NCBI GenBank assembly: GCA_963706425.1
Contig: CAVPMN010000020.1
Span: forward strand, 1,860,001-1,924,000
From: CAVPMN01 sp963706425
Lineage (GTDB): Bacteria > Actinomycetota > Acidimicrobiia > Acidimicrobiales > Acidimicrobilacustridaceae
Direction: 5' to 3'
Length of the DNA: 64,000 nucleotides
The notes under the pieces are model-generated. The model was not told the origin of the DNA. It saw nothing but the letters and a program-made list of their open reading frames with translations, and searched no databases. Both the position numbers and the translations under genes were made by a program. Within the stretch, counting starts at the first letter, position 1. Each line of letters begins with the position of its first letter. Shown piece by piece: positions 33,766 to 43,720 of this stretch.

Positions 33766-34116
33766 GTGAGCCCTGCCGCGCGCGCCGCCCTGGTCGTCCT
33801 GCTCGGCGTCTTCGCGCTCGGCATCGGCTACGCGGGCGCATCCGCGCTGCGGCCCCCGCCACCGGCACCGGTGACCCCGATCGTGCTGGAGGGCCCGGTC
33901 CCGTCCACAGAAGCGCCCACCGAGCCCACGGTGGTGTCCCCACCCACCATCCCCGCCGCACCGCCGACGACCGCCGCCGCGCCCGCCCCGCCCGCCACGG
34001 TCGCGCCGGCGCCGGCACCCGCCCCACCGAGCCCTGCTCCCGCCCCGCCGGCGCCCCCACCGGCGGACGACGATGACGACGGTGACGACGACGACGAGGT
34101 CGACGATGACGACTGA
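33766..34116 (+). CDS. Small anchored Pro/Ala-rich protein with acidic tail
   Basis: A 116-residue protein. The N-terminal 28 residues are a signal or anchor segment (AALVVLLGVFALGIGYAGAS). A Pro/Ala/Thr-rich stretch follows, as in wall-spanning proteins. The last 17 residues are nearly all aspartate (DDDDDGDDDDEVDDDD), a likely site for divalent cations. It overlaps the sensor kinase start by 11 bases and has operator box 1 upstream, so it belongs to the two-component operon. A role in sensing or binding a cation for the kinase is a guess. The GTG start has no clear ribosome site. Confidence 0.65.
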   Translation: MSPAARAALVVLLGVFALGIGYAGASALRPPPPAPVTPIVLEGPVPSTEAPTEPTVVSPPTIPAAPPTTAAAPAPPATVAPAPAPAPPSPAPAPPAPPPADDDDDGDDDDEVDDDD

Positions 34117-35644
34117 GCGCCGTTGGCGCGTCGGGTTCCGGGGCCGCGTGCTCGGTTCGTTCGTGGCCCTCGTGGCGTTCGCCACGCTCGCCGGCCTCTT
34201 CGTGCAACGCGCCGTTCTGCTCCGCCAGCTCGACGACGAGGTCGACACCACCCTCGAGCAGGAACGGTCCGAGCTCGAGTCGCTCGCCGGGGGCATCGAC
34301 CCGGCCACGGGTCAGCCGTTCGCGGGGGATGTGCGGGCGATCTTCGACACCTTCCTCGAGCGCAACCTGCCCCTCGAAGGGGAGGCGTTCTTCACCTTCG
34401 TCGACGGCCGGCCCTACGCGTCGACCCCCGCCCCCATCCGGCTCGACCTGGACCCGGCGCTCGCCAGCACGTGGGCCAACCTCACCACCGGCACCCGCAG
34501 TCAGCTCTCGTCCGATGCCGGCCCCGTGCGCTATCTCGCCGTGCCCCTCGTGTCCGACGGCCGCACCAACGGCGTGTTCGTCGTGGCCAACTTCGTGCAG
34601 GGCGAACAGGACGAGATCGATCACGGCATCCGGGTCGCGGCTGCGGTGGCCCTCGGCGTGCTGCTGGTCGCCACCGGCATCGCCTGGGTCGTCGCCGGGC
34701 GGCTGCTGCGGCCCGTGCGGGAGCTCACCGAGACCGCCGAGCGCATCTCCGACACCGACCTCTCCCAACGCATCCCGGTCACCGGCTCCGACGAGCTCGG
34801 CCGCCTCGCCCAACAGTTCAACGAGATGCTCGACCGGCTCGAGTCCGCGTTCGCACACCAGCGCACCTTCGTCGACGACGCCGGCCACGAGTTGCGGACC
34901 CCGATCACGATCGTCCGAGGCCATCTCGAAGTGATGGGCGACGACCCCGACGACCGCCGCGAGACGATCGCCCTCGTCACCGACGAGCTCGACCGGATGG
35001 CGCGCATCGTCGACGACCTCTTGCTCATGGCCAAGGCCGACCAGCCCGACTTCGTGCGCCTCGACACCGTCGAGGTGGCCGACCTCACCGCCGATCTGCT
35101 GGCCAAGGCGCGCACCCTCGCCGACCGCGAGTGGACGCTCGACGGCGCCGCCGTCGGTGAGATCCGCGTCGACCGCCAGCGGGTCACCCAAGCAGTCCTG
35201 AACCTGGCACGCAACGCGGTCGAGCACACGGCGAGCGGTCCCATCGCCATCGGCAGCGCCTGGCACGCCGACGGGCTGCACCTGTGGGTCCGCGATCACG
35301 GCCCGGGCGTCGACCCCGCCGATCGCGAACGCATCTTCGACCGCTTCGCGCGGGGCGCGGGCCCGCGTCGCTCCGACGGTGCCGGGTTGGGCCTCGCCAT
35401 CGTGCGCTCGGTCGCCGAGGCCCACGGCGGACACGTCGAGCTCGAGAGTCGTCGAGGCGACGGGGCCACCTTCACGATCGTGCTGCCCGGTCGGCCGCCG
35501 CCGCCCGAGCCCGTCGACCCTCCGACTTCCCCCGAGCACGAGCTGGCCACCCCCGACCAGCAGGACCCGACCGAACCGATTCCCGTCGTGGGATCCGACG
35601 AGCCCACCCGAGAGATCCGCCCCAGCAGGGAGCCCACCACATGA
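34106..35644 (+). CDS. Sensor histidine kinase
   Basis: Membrane sensor with two spans (VLGSFVALVAFATLAGLFV and VAAAVALGVLLVATGIAWVVAG) around a roughly 130-residue outer domain. HAMP follows (RLLRPVRELTETAERISDTDLSQRI), then HisKA with H261 (DDAGHELRTPITIVRGHLE) and the ATPase (NLARNAVEHT, DHGPGVDPADRERIFDRFARG, GAGLGLAIV). A Pro-rich tail of about 50 residues ends the protein. The outer domain has no motif that reveals the signal. It overlaps both neighbours (ATGA with the regulator gene). Confidence 0.95.
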   Translation: MTTERRWRVGFRGRVLGSFVALVAFATLAGLFVQRAVLLRQLDDEVDTTLEQERSELESLAGGIDPATGQPFAGDVRAIFDTFLERNLPLEGEAFFTFVDGRPYASTPAPIRLDLDPALASTWANLTTGTRSQLSSDAGPVRYLAVPLVSDGRTNGVFVVANFVQGEQDEIDHGIRVAAAVALGVLLVATGIAWVVAGRLLRPVRELTETAERISDTDLSQRIPVTGSDELGRLAQQFNEMLDRLESAFAHQRTFVDDAGHELRTPITIVRGHLEVMGDDPDDRRETIALVTDELDRMARIVDDLLLMAKADQPDFVRLDTVEVADLTADLLAKARTLADREWTLDGAAVGEIRVDRQRVTQAVLNLARNAVEHTASGPIAIGSAWHADGLHLWVRDHGPGVDPADRERIFDRFARGAGPRRSDGAGLGLAIVRSVAEAHGGHVELESRRGDGATFTIVLPGRPPPPEPVDPPTSPEHELATPDQQDPTEPIPVVGSDEPTREIRPSREPTT

Positions 35645-36318
35645 CCCGCATCCTGATCGCCGAAGACGAGCCGCGCATCATCTCGTTCCTCGAGAAGGGC
35701 TTGAAGGCCAATGGCTACAGCACCCTCGTGGCCGAGACCGGGACGCTGGCCGCGGAGATGGCGCGCGACACCGACTTCGACCTGCTGATCCTCGACCTCG
35801 GGCTGCCCGAGCTCGACGGCCAGTCGGCCCTCAGGCGGATCCGCGAGCGTGGCGAGCGCTTGCCGATCATCGTGCTGACCGCCCGCACCGGCATCGAGGA
35901 CACCGTCAACGGCCTCGACGGTGGCGCGGATGACTACGTCACCAAGCCGTTCCGATTCGACGAGCTCCTTGCCCGCATACGGGTGCGCCTGCGCGACGGC
36001 GGCGAGACCGAGACGACGGTGCTGCGTGCCGGCGACGTCTCCCTCGACCTCCGCACCCGCCGAGCGACGGTGGGCGAACGGTCGGTGGAGTTGACGGCGC
36101 GCGAGTTCACGCTGGCGGAGACGTTCCTGCGCCACCCGGATCAGGTGCTCAGCCGCGAGCAGTTGCTGTCACACGTGTGGGGCTACGACTTCGACCCCAA
36201 CTCGAACGTGGTCGATGTCTACGTCCGCTATTTGCGGCGCAAGCTCGGTGATCAGGTGATCGAGACCGTGCGAGGCATGGGCTATCGGCTACGCGCCGAC
36301 CAGCCGACCGGTTCGTGA
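35641..36318 (+). CDS. OmpR-family response regulator
   Basis: Receiver with acidic pocket EDE and phosphoacceptor D52 (LLILDLGLPELDG), switch threonine in VLTARTG and lysine in YVTKPF. The C-terminal winged helix has LTAREFTLAETFLRHPDQVLSREQLLSHVWGYDFDPNSNVVDVYVRYLRRKLG. It is the cognate partner of the kinase, whose gene overlaps by 4 bases. Operator-like boxes lie before the operon and across this gene's stop codon, suggesting autoregulation and control of the next gene. Confidence 0.95.
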   Translation: MTRILIAEDEPRIISFLEKGLKANGYSTLVAETGTLAAEMARDTDFDLLILDLGLPELDGQSALRRIRERGERLPIIVLTARTGIEDTVNGLDGGADDYVTKPFRFDELLARIRVRLRDGGETETTVLRAGDVSLDLRTRRATVGERSVELTAREFTLAETFLRHPDQVLSREQLLSHVWGYDFDPNSNVVDVYVRYLRRKLGDQVIETVRGMGYRLRADQPTGS

Positions 36319-36341
36319 GAGGTCTCTCATCTGACTCTCAA
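36315..36341 (+). promoter_or_regulatory. Operator-like box 2 before phosphotransferase gene
   Basis: GTGAGA, TCTCAT (36325), TCTCAA (36336): same order and spacing as box 1, sharing TGAGAGG and the 11-bp period. It overlaps the regulator's stop codon and lies 35 bases before the next ATG, the same distance as box 1 from its gene. Confidence 0.65.
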
Positions 36342-36375
36342 GTGAGACCAATCGAACGGGCCGACGCTGGCGGCC

Positions 36376-37620
36376 ATGAGCACCATGCTGCCTGGCCACC
36401 CGTCGACCCATCCGGACACCCAAGCTGACTGGCCGCCTTCGCTGGTCCTGCTCCTCGGCCCCGACGCGGCCTCGCTTCTGAGCACTGCACTCGACGGCGC
36501 CGGCGGTCGCCTGTTGGCCTGGAAACCGCGCCAGGTCACCCATCAGCCCCGACGCTCGACGGTCGTGCAGTACGGCGCGGATGTCGAGTGGGCCGATGGA
36601 CGCACCACCACCGAGACGATGGTGGCCGCCACCGGCGGACGTATCCCCGAAGGCGCGACAGTGCTCGACGACGGCACCACCCAGGTCGCGCTGTGGCGCT
36701 GGCCGTGGGATCCGTCGCTGCCCGGACTCGCCCGGGCGCTCGATCGCAACCGGGTGGCCCGCCTGCTCGACGACGTCGGTGTCGGCGGCCATGCCGGACA
36801 GCTGCGCGTCCGCGCCTACCGCCCCGGCCGGCGGGCCGTCATCGAGGCGGCGGGCGGCCGGGGTCGGCTCTTCCTGAAGGTCGTGCGACCCTCGGCCGTC
36901 GAGGCGCTGCACGGCATGCACCGCGACCTGGCGGCCCGGCTCCCGGTGCCCGACAGCATCGGCTGGACCGACGACGGGATCCTGGTGCTCCCCGGACTGC
37001 GGGGACGCACGCTGCGCGACGTGCTGCGGTCGTCGAAGGACATGCCGCCTGACCCCGCCGACATCGAGTCGCTGCTCGACGACCTGCCCGCAGAGCTGGC
37101 GACGAACGCGCCGAGACGTGACATCTTCGCCACGGCGATGCACCACGGCGACGTACTCAGGGAGACCGTGCCGTCGCTGCGACCCGCCATCGACGACCTG
37201 ATGGCCGTCCTCGATCTCGCGCCCCGGAGCGAACACCCCGTCGTGCCGGTGCACGGCGACCTCTACGAAGCGCAACTGCTCGTCGAGAGCGGACGGCTCA
37301 CGGGGCTGCTCGACGTCGACACCGCCGGCGCCGGTCACCGCGTCGACGACCTGGCGAACCTGATCGCCCACCTCGACGTGCTCAGCCTGGTCACCGACCG
37401 CCCGCGCGCCGTGGCCCGCTACCGCGATCGGGTGATCGCCCACTCGCTGCCACGCTTCGACACCGGCGACCTCCGAGCCCGGGTGGCGGCTGCGGTTATC
37501 GGACTGGCCACCGGCCCGTTCCGTGTCCTCGAGCCCAACTGGGTCGAAGCCACGGCCCGCCGCCTCGATCTCGCCCGGGCGTGGTTGAGCTCGGCCACGC
37601 CCGGGACGGTGTGGAGATGA
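36376..37620 (+). CDS. Aminoglycoside phosphotransferase-fold protein
   Basis: Kinase-like fold (APH/choline kinase). The catalytic loop is VPVHGDLYEAQLLV and the metal-binding aspartate LLDVDTAGAGH. RGRLFLKVVRP holds the likely ATP-binding lysine, and LVLPGLRGRTLRDVL the hinge. It has 414 residues. Despite the name, such proteins phosphorylate many small molecules, and resistance is not implied. It is probably controlled by the two-component system, given the operator box 35 bases upstream. Confidence 0.8.
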   Translation: MSTMLPGHPSTHPDTQADWPPSLVLLLGPDAASLLSTALDGAGGRLLAWKPRQVTHQPRRSTVVQYGADVEWADGRTTTETMVAATGGRIPEGATVLDDGTTQVALWRWPWDPSLPGLARALDRNRVARLLDDVGVGGHAGQLRVRAYRPGRRAVIEAAGGRGRLFLKVVRPSAVEALHGMHRDLAARLPVPDSIGWTDDGILVLPGLRGRTLRDVLRSSKDMPPDPADIESLLDDLPAELATNAPRRDIFATAMHHGDVLRETVPSLRPAIDDLMAVLDLAPRSEHPVVPVHGDLYEAQLLVESGRLTGLLDVDTAGAGHRVDDLANLIAHLDVLSLVTDRPRAVARYRDRVIAHSLPRFDTGDLRARVAAAVIGLATGPFRVLEPNWVEATARRLDLARAWLSSATPGTVWR

Positions 37621-37705
37621 GGAAAGCCTCACCCGTGGCTCCCGAGCACCTCATTCGCAGGGCGCACGCTTGGCCCATTCACCCGAGATCCCGAGGAGGA
37701 TCATC

Positions 37706-38192
37706 ATGAACACCAACAAGTGGAAGATCGTGGCCGGCGGTGTCGCAGTGATCGGCCTCACCGCCGGAGGCATCCTCGCCTCCGGCGCCGACGACTCCAT
37801 CGACCTCAACGACCAGCGCAACCCGATCACGCTCGCCGAGGCGGTGCCCGAGACCAGCACCACGACGGTGACGGTGGCACCGGTCGATGCGTCACCCGAG
37901 TCGGCCGACTCCCCGAACGAGAGCGTGCAGGAGTCGGTCGACTCGGCCTCCGACAGTCCCGACGACCCCGGATGGGTCGACCCGTCGCCGGAGTCGTGGG
38001 ACTCGCCCGGCGACAGCGCCGAGGACAGCCCGCCGCCGGCCCCGGCCGTGTGGTCGGCACCGGCACCGGCACCGGCTCCGGCCCCCGCAGGCGTCGTTCG
38101 ACTCCCCCGCGCCGCAGGCCTCGTTCGACTCCCCTGCATCGGCAGCCTCGTACGACTCGCCGCCGAGCGGCCAGAGCGTCGACAGCGTCTGA
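37706..38192 (+). CDS. Exported Ser/Asp/Pro-rich repeat protein, frameshifted
   Basis: Starts MNTNKWKIVAGGVAVIGLTAGG, a signal or anchor segment, with GAGGAGG before the ATG. The rest is low-complexity, built of units ending in DSP or DS (ESADSP, ESVDSA, ESWDSP). The frame breaks at a run of five C (38082-38086). In the next frame the repeat continues (QASFDSPAPQASFDSP, AASYDSPPSGQSVDSV) to a TGA at 38192, so one C is surplus. Probably a surface protein of about 161 residues. No family recognised. Confidence 0.6.
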
Positions 38193-38237
38193 CCCCCTCA
38201 CCATCGCCCGCGACGAGGCCCCTGGCCCCGATCCGGC

Positions 38238-38287
38238 GTTCCTGTAGCCCAACCGGGACCTCTGGGTTCCGCTCCGACCACAGGAAC
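38238..38287. repeat. 50-nt palindromic repeat, copy 3
   Basis: Begins GTTCCTGTAGCCC and ends GACCACAGGAAC. It shares CAACCGGGACCT and GCTCCGACCACAGGAAC with copy 2 but its left arm has two changes, so the outer stem is weaker. It sits between two convergent genes. Confidence 0.8.
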
Positions 38288-38339
38288 GTTCGAGAAGGGC
38301 GGGGGCCTCGTCGCGTGCCGGCTCCCGTCGCGACGTCGG

Positions 38340-39102
38340 TCAGGCTGTGGCGGCCCGTCCCAGCAACACCGGCAACAGGTCGAGGTGGTCGGCGATCACG
38401 TGATCGCCTTCGACCGGCTCACCCAACTCGGGGACGATCGGATCGTCCTCGACCCCGCAGTAGCGCACCGCCAGCATTCCCATGGCTCGCGCACCGGCGA
38501 TGTCGGTGCGGCGCAGGTCGCCCACGTGCGCCGCTCGGCCCGGATCGCCGATGCCCAACCCCTCGAGAGCGTGACGGAAGATCGTCGGGTGCGGCTTGTA
38601 GACCCCGACCTCGTCGGAGAACGACCAGTGATCGAAGTGGCGCAACACGTCGAAGCGCTCGAGATAGCCACGCAGCACGGTCGACGGCGTCATGCCCACG
38701 TCGCAGATGATGCCGATGCGCAGGTCGGCGTCGTCGAGCGCGGCCAACACGTCGGCCACGTTCGGGGCGAGCGTGACCTCGACATCGACACCGGCATCGA
38801 GGAACGCGGCGATGAGCGCGTCGCGTGCGAACGGGGTGAAGTCGCGCCCGAGGGTGGACACCACGTGATGGGCGCCGTCGTGCGCGGTGAACTGACGGTT
38901 CGCCGCCCAGCTCTCGTTGAAGGCCCGCACGGTGTCCTCGAACACGCCGTCGAGCATCTCCGCGGTGACGTCGTGGTGACCGTGCTCGCCGAGCACGGCG
39001 AGGATCGCCGACCGGCGCTGCTCGCGCGTGCCCTCCATGTGCGCGACGACGAGGGTGTTCCAGAAGTCGAAGGTGACCGCCTGGAAAGGCGGGCCGGACA
39101 CG

Positions 39103-39122
<20 letters not shown>
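38340..39122 (-). CDS. HAD-like hydrolase
   Basis: Haloacid dehalogenase-superfamily fold. Motif I is VTFDFWNTLVV: the nucleophile aspartate is present but the second aspartate (D+2) is tryptophan, so a classic phosphatase reaction is doubtful. The later motifs are GIICDVG, SDEVGVYKPHPTIF (lysine) and HVGDLRRTDIAGA (acidic pair GD...TD). It overlaps the malic enzyme stop by about 20 bases when started at GTG 39122; GTG 39101 is an alternative. Probably cotranscribed with it. Confidence 0.82.
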
Positions 39123-40509
<1,387 letters not shown>

Positions 40510-40531
40510 GGCGCCGACGCTACCTGATCGG

Positions 40532-41080
40532 TCAGGCCCCTTCGTAGGCGAAACCGAGGTCGGGGGCCGTCACCAGGGCGTGGAACGCCAGGCCTTCGGC
40601 CTTGGCCATCGCCTCGCAGGTGCCACCGCGGTCGACCACCACCAGCACCATCACCGGCTCGGCGCCCAGCTCGCGCACCACCTGCGCTGCCTCGAGGGCG
40701 GACGTGCCGCGGGTGACCGTGTCCTCGGTGATGACCACCTTGTCGCCGGCCAGCAGGGGGCCGGCGAGACGGCCGGCCACGCCGTGGTCCTTGGCTTCCT
40801 TGCGAATCGTGAAGGACCGGAGCTCGCGGCCCCGAGTGGCGCCCACCGCGGCCACGCCGTAGGCGACCGGATCGGCCCCGACCGTCAGCCCACCGATGGC
40901 CGTCACATCAGGCGGGATGACATCGAGGGCCAGGTCGGCGACGAGCAGCACGCCGTCGGGTCGGCAGATGGTCTGCTTCGAGTCGATGAACCAGTTGCTG
41001 CGCCGACCCGACTTCAACTCGAAGTCGCCCACCTTGACCGAGTGCTCGAGCAGGTGCTCGACCAGCGCCGCGTGGCTCAC
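40532..41080 (-). CDS. pyrE: Orotate phosphoribosyltransferase
   Basis: Makes orotidine monophosphate from orotate and PRPP. The PRPP-binding motif is KVVITEDTVTRGTSALEA, and FELKSGRRSNWFIDSKQT marks the substrate side. The 182-residue length is normal. The ATG overlaps the purM stop by 4 bases, linking pyrimidine synthesis to the purine run. Confidence 0.94.
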   Translation of the reverse strand: MSHAALVEHLLEHSVKVGDFELKSGRRSNWFIDSKQTICRPDGVLLVADLALDVIPPDVTAIGGLTVGADPVAYGVAAVGATRGRELRSFTIRKEAKDHGVAGRLAGPLLAGDKVVITEDTVTRGTSALEAAQVVRELGAEPVMVLVVVDRGGTCEAMAKAEGLAFHALVTAPDLGFAYEGA

Positions 41081-42108
41081 GAGATGTCGACCCGCCCGTC
41101 GCCCTCGACGACGCGACCGACGTCGGTGGCGGTGACGCCGCTCGAGCGCAGGATGTCGAGCGAGCGATAGACGTCGCTCTCGGGCACCACGACGATCATG
41201 CCCAGACCCAGGTTGAACACCTTGGCCATCTCGTCGTCGGTGATGTCACCGAGCTGTTGGATCTCGCCGAAGATGCGGGGCGACTCCCACGACCGGCGGT
41301 CGAGCTCGGCGGCCGTGCCGTTGGGCAGCACGCGCACCAGGTTGCCGGGGATGCCCCCACCGGTGATGTGCGCCACCCCGCGGACCTCGACAGCCCGTTG
41401 CAGGGCCGCCACCGCCGGGGCGTAGATGACCGACGGCCGCAGCAGCTCGTCGCCGAGGCTGTGGTGGGCGCCGTCGAACGCAGGTGCGTCGAGCGATCGT
41501 CCGGCTCGTTCGAGCAGCACCCGCCGAGCGAGCGAGTAGCCGTTGGAACGCAGGTTGGGCGACGCCAGCCCGATGAGCACGTCACCGGGCGCGATGTGCT
41601 CGCCGGTGATGAGCCGATCGCGCTCGGCCACCCCGACGGCGAAGCCCACCAGGTCGAACTCGCCGGGCTCCATGGCACCCGGGTGCTCGGCCATCTCGCC
41701 GCCGATGAGCGCGCAGCCGGCCTGGCGACAGCCCTCGGCCACGCCCTCGACCAGCTGTTCGACGTGGGCGGGGTCGAGCCGGCCGACGGCGATGTAGTCG
41801 AGGAAGAACAGCGGCTCCGCGCCCTGGCACACGAGATCGTCGACGCACATCGCCACCAGGTCGACCCCGATGGTGTCGAAGCGACCGACCGCTTGCGCGA
41901 CGAGCGCCTTGGTGCCCACCCCGTCGGTGGACGACACCAGCACGGGCCGCTGGTAGCGGGCCGTGTCGAAGGCGAACAGGCCGCCGAAGCCGCCGATGTC
42001 GCCGATGACCTCGGGCCGGAACGTCGAGCGGACCTTGTCCTTGATGCGCTCGACCGCTTCTTCGCCGGCGTCGATGCTGACGCCGGCCGCCTCGTAGGTC
42101 TCGCCCAT
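41077..42108 (-). CDS. purM: Phosphoribosylformylglycinamidine cyclo-ligase
   Basis: AIR synthetase, step five of purine synthesis. Conserved blocks are VLVSSTDGVGTKALVA, GVDLVAMCVDDLVCQGAEPLFFLDYIA, GCALIGGEMAEHPG, GLASPNLRSNGYSLAR and HITGGGIPGNL. It has 343 residues and begins 3 bases after the purF stop. Confidence 0.96.
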   Translation of the reverse strand: MGETYEAAGVSIDAGEEAVERIKDKVRSTFRPEVIGDIGGFGGLFAFDTARYQRPVLVSSTDGVGTKALVAQAVGRFDTIGVDLVAMCVDDLVCQGAEPLFFLDYIAVGRLDPAHVEQLVEGVAEGCRQAGCALIGGEMAEHPGAMEPGEFDLVGFAVGVAERDRLITGEHIAPGDVLIGLASPNLRSNGYSLARRVLLERAGRSLDAPAFDGAHHSLGDELLRPSVIYAPAVAALQRAVEVRGVAHITGGGIPGNLVRVLPNGTAAELDRRSWESPRIFGEIQQLGDITDDEMAKVFNLGLGMIVVVPESDVYRSLDILRSSGVTATDVGRVVEGDGRVDIS

Positions 42109-42111
42109 GCG

Positions 42112-43689
42112 TCAGTCGTCGGCCTCGGTGGCCTGCCGGGCGGGCAGGTCGACCTCGGACTCGAACAGCAACCCGAGCGTGCCCGACGCCTCGTCGGCCT
42201 CGCCGTCGACGTCGTCGGTGAGCTCGAGCACGCTCTTGGTCGACTGCTCGGGCACGGTCACCGGATAGGTGCCGGTGAGACATGCGGTGCAGAAGCCGGC
42301 CCCCACCGCGCCGGTGGCCTCGAGCAGCCGATCGAGCGAGAGGTAGGCGAGCGTGTCGGCGCCGATGTAGTCGCGGATCTCGTCGACGCTGAGGTTGGCC
42401 GCGATGAGCTCGCCGCGCTCGCCCGTGTCCATGCCGTAGAAGCAGGGCCACTTGTAGGGCGGCGACGACACCCTGAGGTGCACCTCGGTGGCGCCGGCCT
42501 CGCGCAGCATCTGCACCATGGCCCGCGTGGTGGTGCCCCGCACGATCGAGTCGTCGACCACGACGAGGCGCTTGCCGGCGATGTTCTCGCGCAGCGGGTT
42601 GAGCTTCATGCGCACGCCGAGGGCGCGCATCGACTGGTTGGGAGCGATGAAGGTGCGCCCGATGTAGCGGTTCTTCACCAGGCCCTGGCCGTAGGGGATG
42701 CCGGTGCGACGGGCGAAGCCCTCGGCCGCGGGCAGGCCCGACTCGGGCACGCCCATCACCATGTCGGCGTCGATCGGCGCCTGGTCGGCGAGCGGTTCGC
42801 CCATGCGCACCCGCGCCGCGTGCACGCCCTGGCCGTAGAGGGTGCTGTCGGGTCGGGCGAAGTAGACGAACTCGAACAGGCAGAGCTTGGGATCGACCGA
42901 GTCTTGGGGAAACACCCGCTCGGAGCGGTAGCCCGTGGCGTCGATGACCACCATCTCGCCCGGCTCGAGCTCGCGGACGAAGTGCGCACCGACCACGTCG
43001 AGAGCCGGGGTCTCCGACGCCAGCACCCAGCCGTGGTCGAGCTTGCCGAGGCACAGGGGCCGGAAGCCGCTCGGGTCGCGCACGCCGATGATGTGGCCCT
43101 CGTCCATGAGGACGAACGAGAACGCGCCCTTGAGCCGGGGCAGCACCTTGACCAGGGCCCGCTCGAGGGCCCGACCGTCGGCGCTCTCGTCGGGCTCCTT
43201 CGCCAGCTCGGCGGCGATGAGCTCGGCGACGAGGTCGCTGTCGCTGGTGACGGTGCCGGGCAGCATGCCGGCCTCCTCGGCCAGCATCTCGGTGTTGACC
43301 AGGTTGCCGTTGTGCCCGAGGGCGAAGGTGTGGGCGGCCACGTCGCGGTAGACGGGCTGCGCGTTGCGCCACGTGCTCGAGCCGGTGGTGCTGTAGCGCG
43401 TGTGGCCGATGGCCAGGTGCCCGTCGAGCGCGGCGAGCGTGCGGTCGTCGAAGACGTTCGACACCAGGCCCATGTCCTTGACGACGGTGATGGTCTGGCC
43501 GTCGCTCACGGCCATGCCCGCCGACTCCTGTCCGCGGTGCTGCAACGCGTAGAGGCCGAGGTAGGAGAGATGAGCCACCGGTTGGGCCGGTGCGTACACC
43601 CCGAAGACGCCGCAGGCCTCCTTCGGCGTGTCGTCGTCGCCGTGGGAGGGCTCGCCGCCACCGGGGACGGCGTGGGCGGGCTCGCTCAC
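42112..43689 (-). CDS. purF: Amidophosphoribosyltransferase
   Basis: First committed step of purine synthesis. C26 in KEACGVFG becomes the N-terminal nucleophile after loss of a 25-residue propeptide, as in the Bacillus-type enzyme. Cysteines in the later part (LCLFEFVYFARPDS, WPCFYGMD, FCTACLTGTYP) fit its [4Fe-4S] cluster. The PRPP site is VVVDDSIVRGTTT. I set the start at GTG 43689: TATGCT 7 bases upstream is a good minus-10, and the ATG at 43701 lies inside it, so it would not be on the mRNA. Confidence 0.93.
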   Translation of the reverse strand: MSEPAHAVPGGGEPSHGDDDTPKEACGVFGVYAPAQPVAHLSYLGLYALQHRGQESAGMAVSDGQTITVVKDMGLVSNVFDDRTLAALDGHLAIGHTRYSTTGSSTWRNAQPVYRDVAAHTFALGHNGNLVNTEMLAEEAGMLPGTVTSDSDLVAELIAAELAKEPDESADGRALERALVKVLPRLKGAFSFVLMDEGHIIGVRDPSGFRPLCLGKLDHGWVLASETPALDVVGAHFVRELEPGEMVVIDATGYRSERVFPQDSVDPKLCLFEFVYFARPDSTLYGQGVHAARVRMGEPLADQAPIDADMVMGVPESGLPAAEGFARRTGIPYGQGLVKNRYIGRTFIAPNQSMRALGVRMKLNPLRENIAGKRLVVVDDSIVRGTTTRAMVQMLREAGATEVHLRVSSPPYKWPCFYGMDTGERGELIAANLSVDEIRDYIGADTLAYLSLDRLLEATGAVGAGFCTACLTGTYPVTVPEQSTKSVLELTDDVDGEADEASGTLGLLFESEVDLPARQATEADD

Positions 43690-43720
43690 GCGGTCCAGCA
43701 TAGGCCGACGGAGGGTCGGC

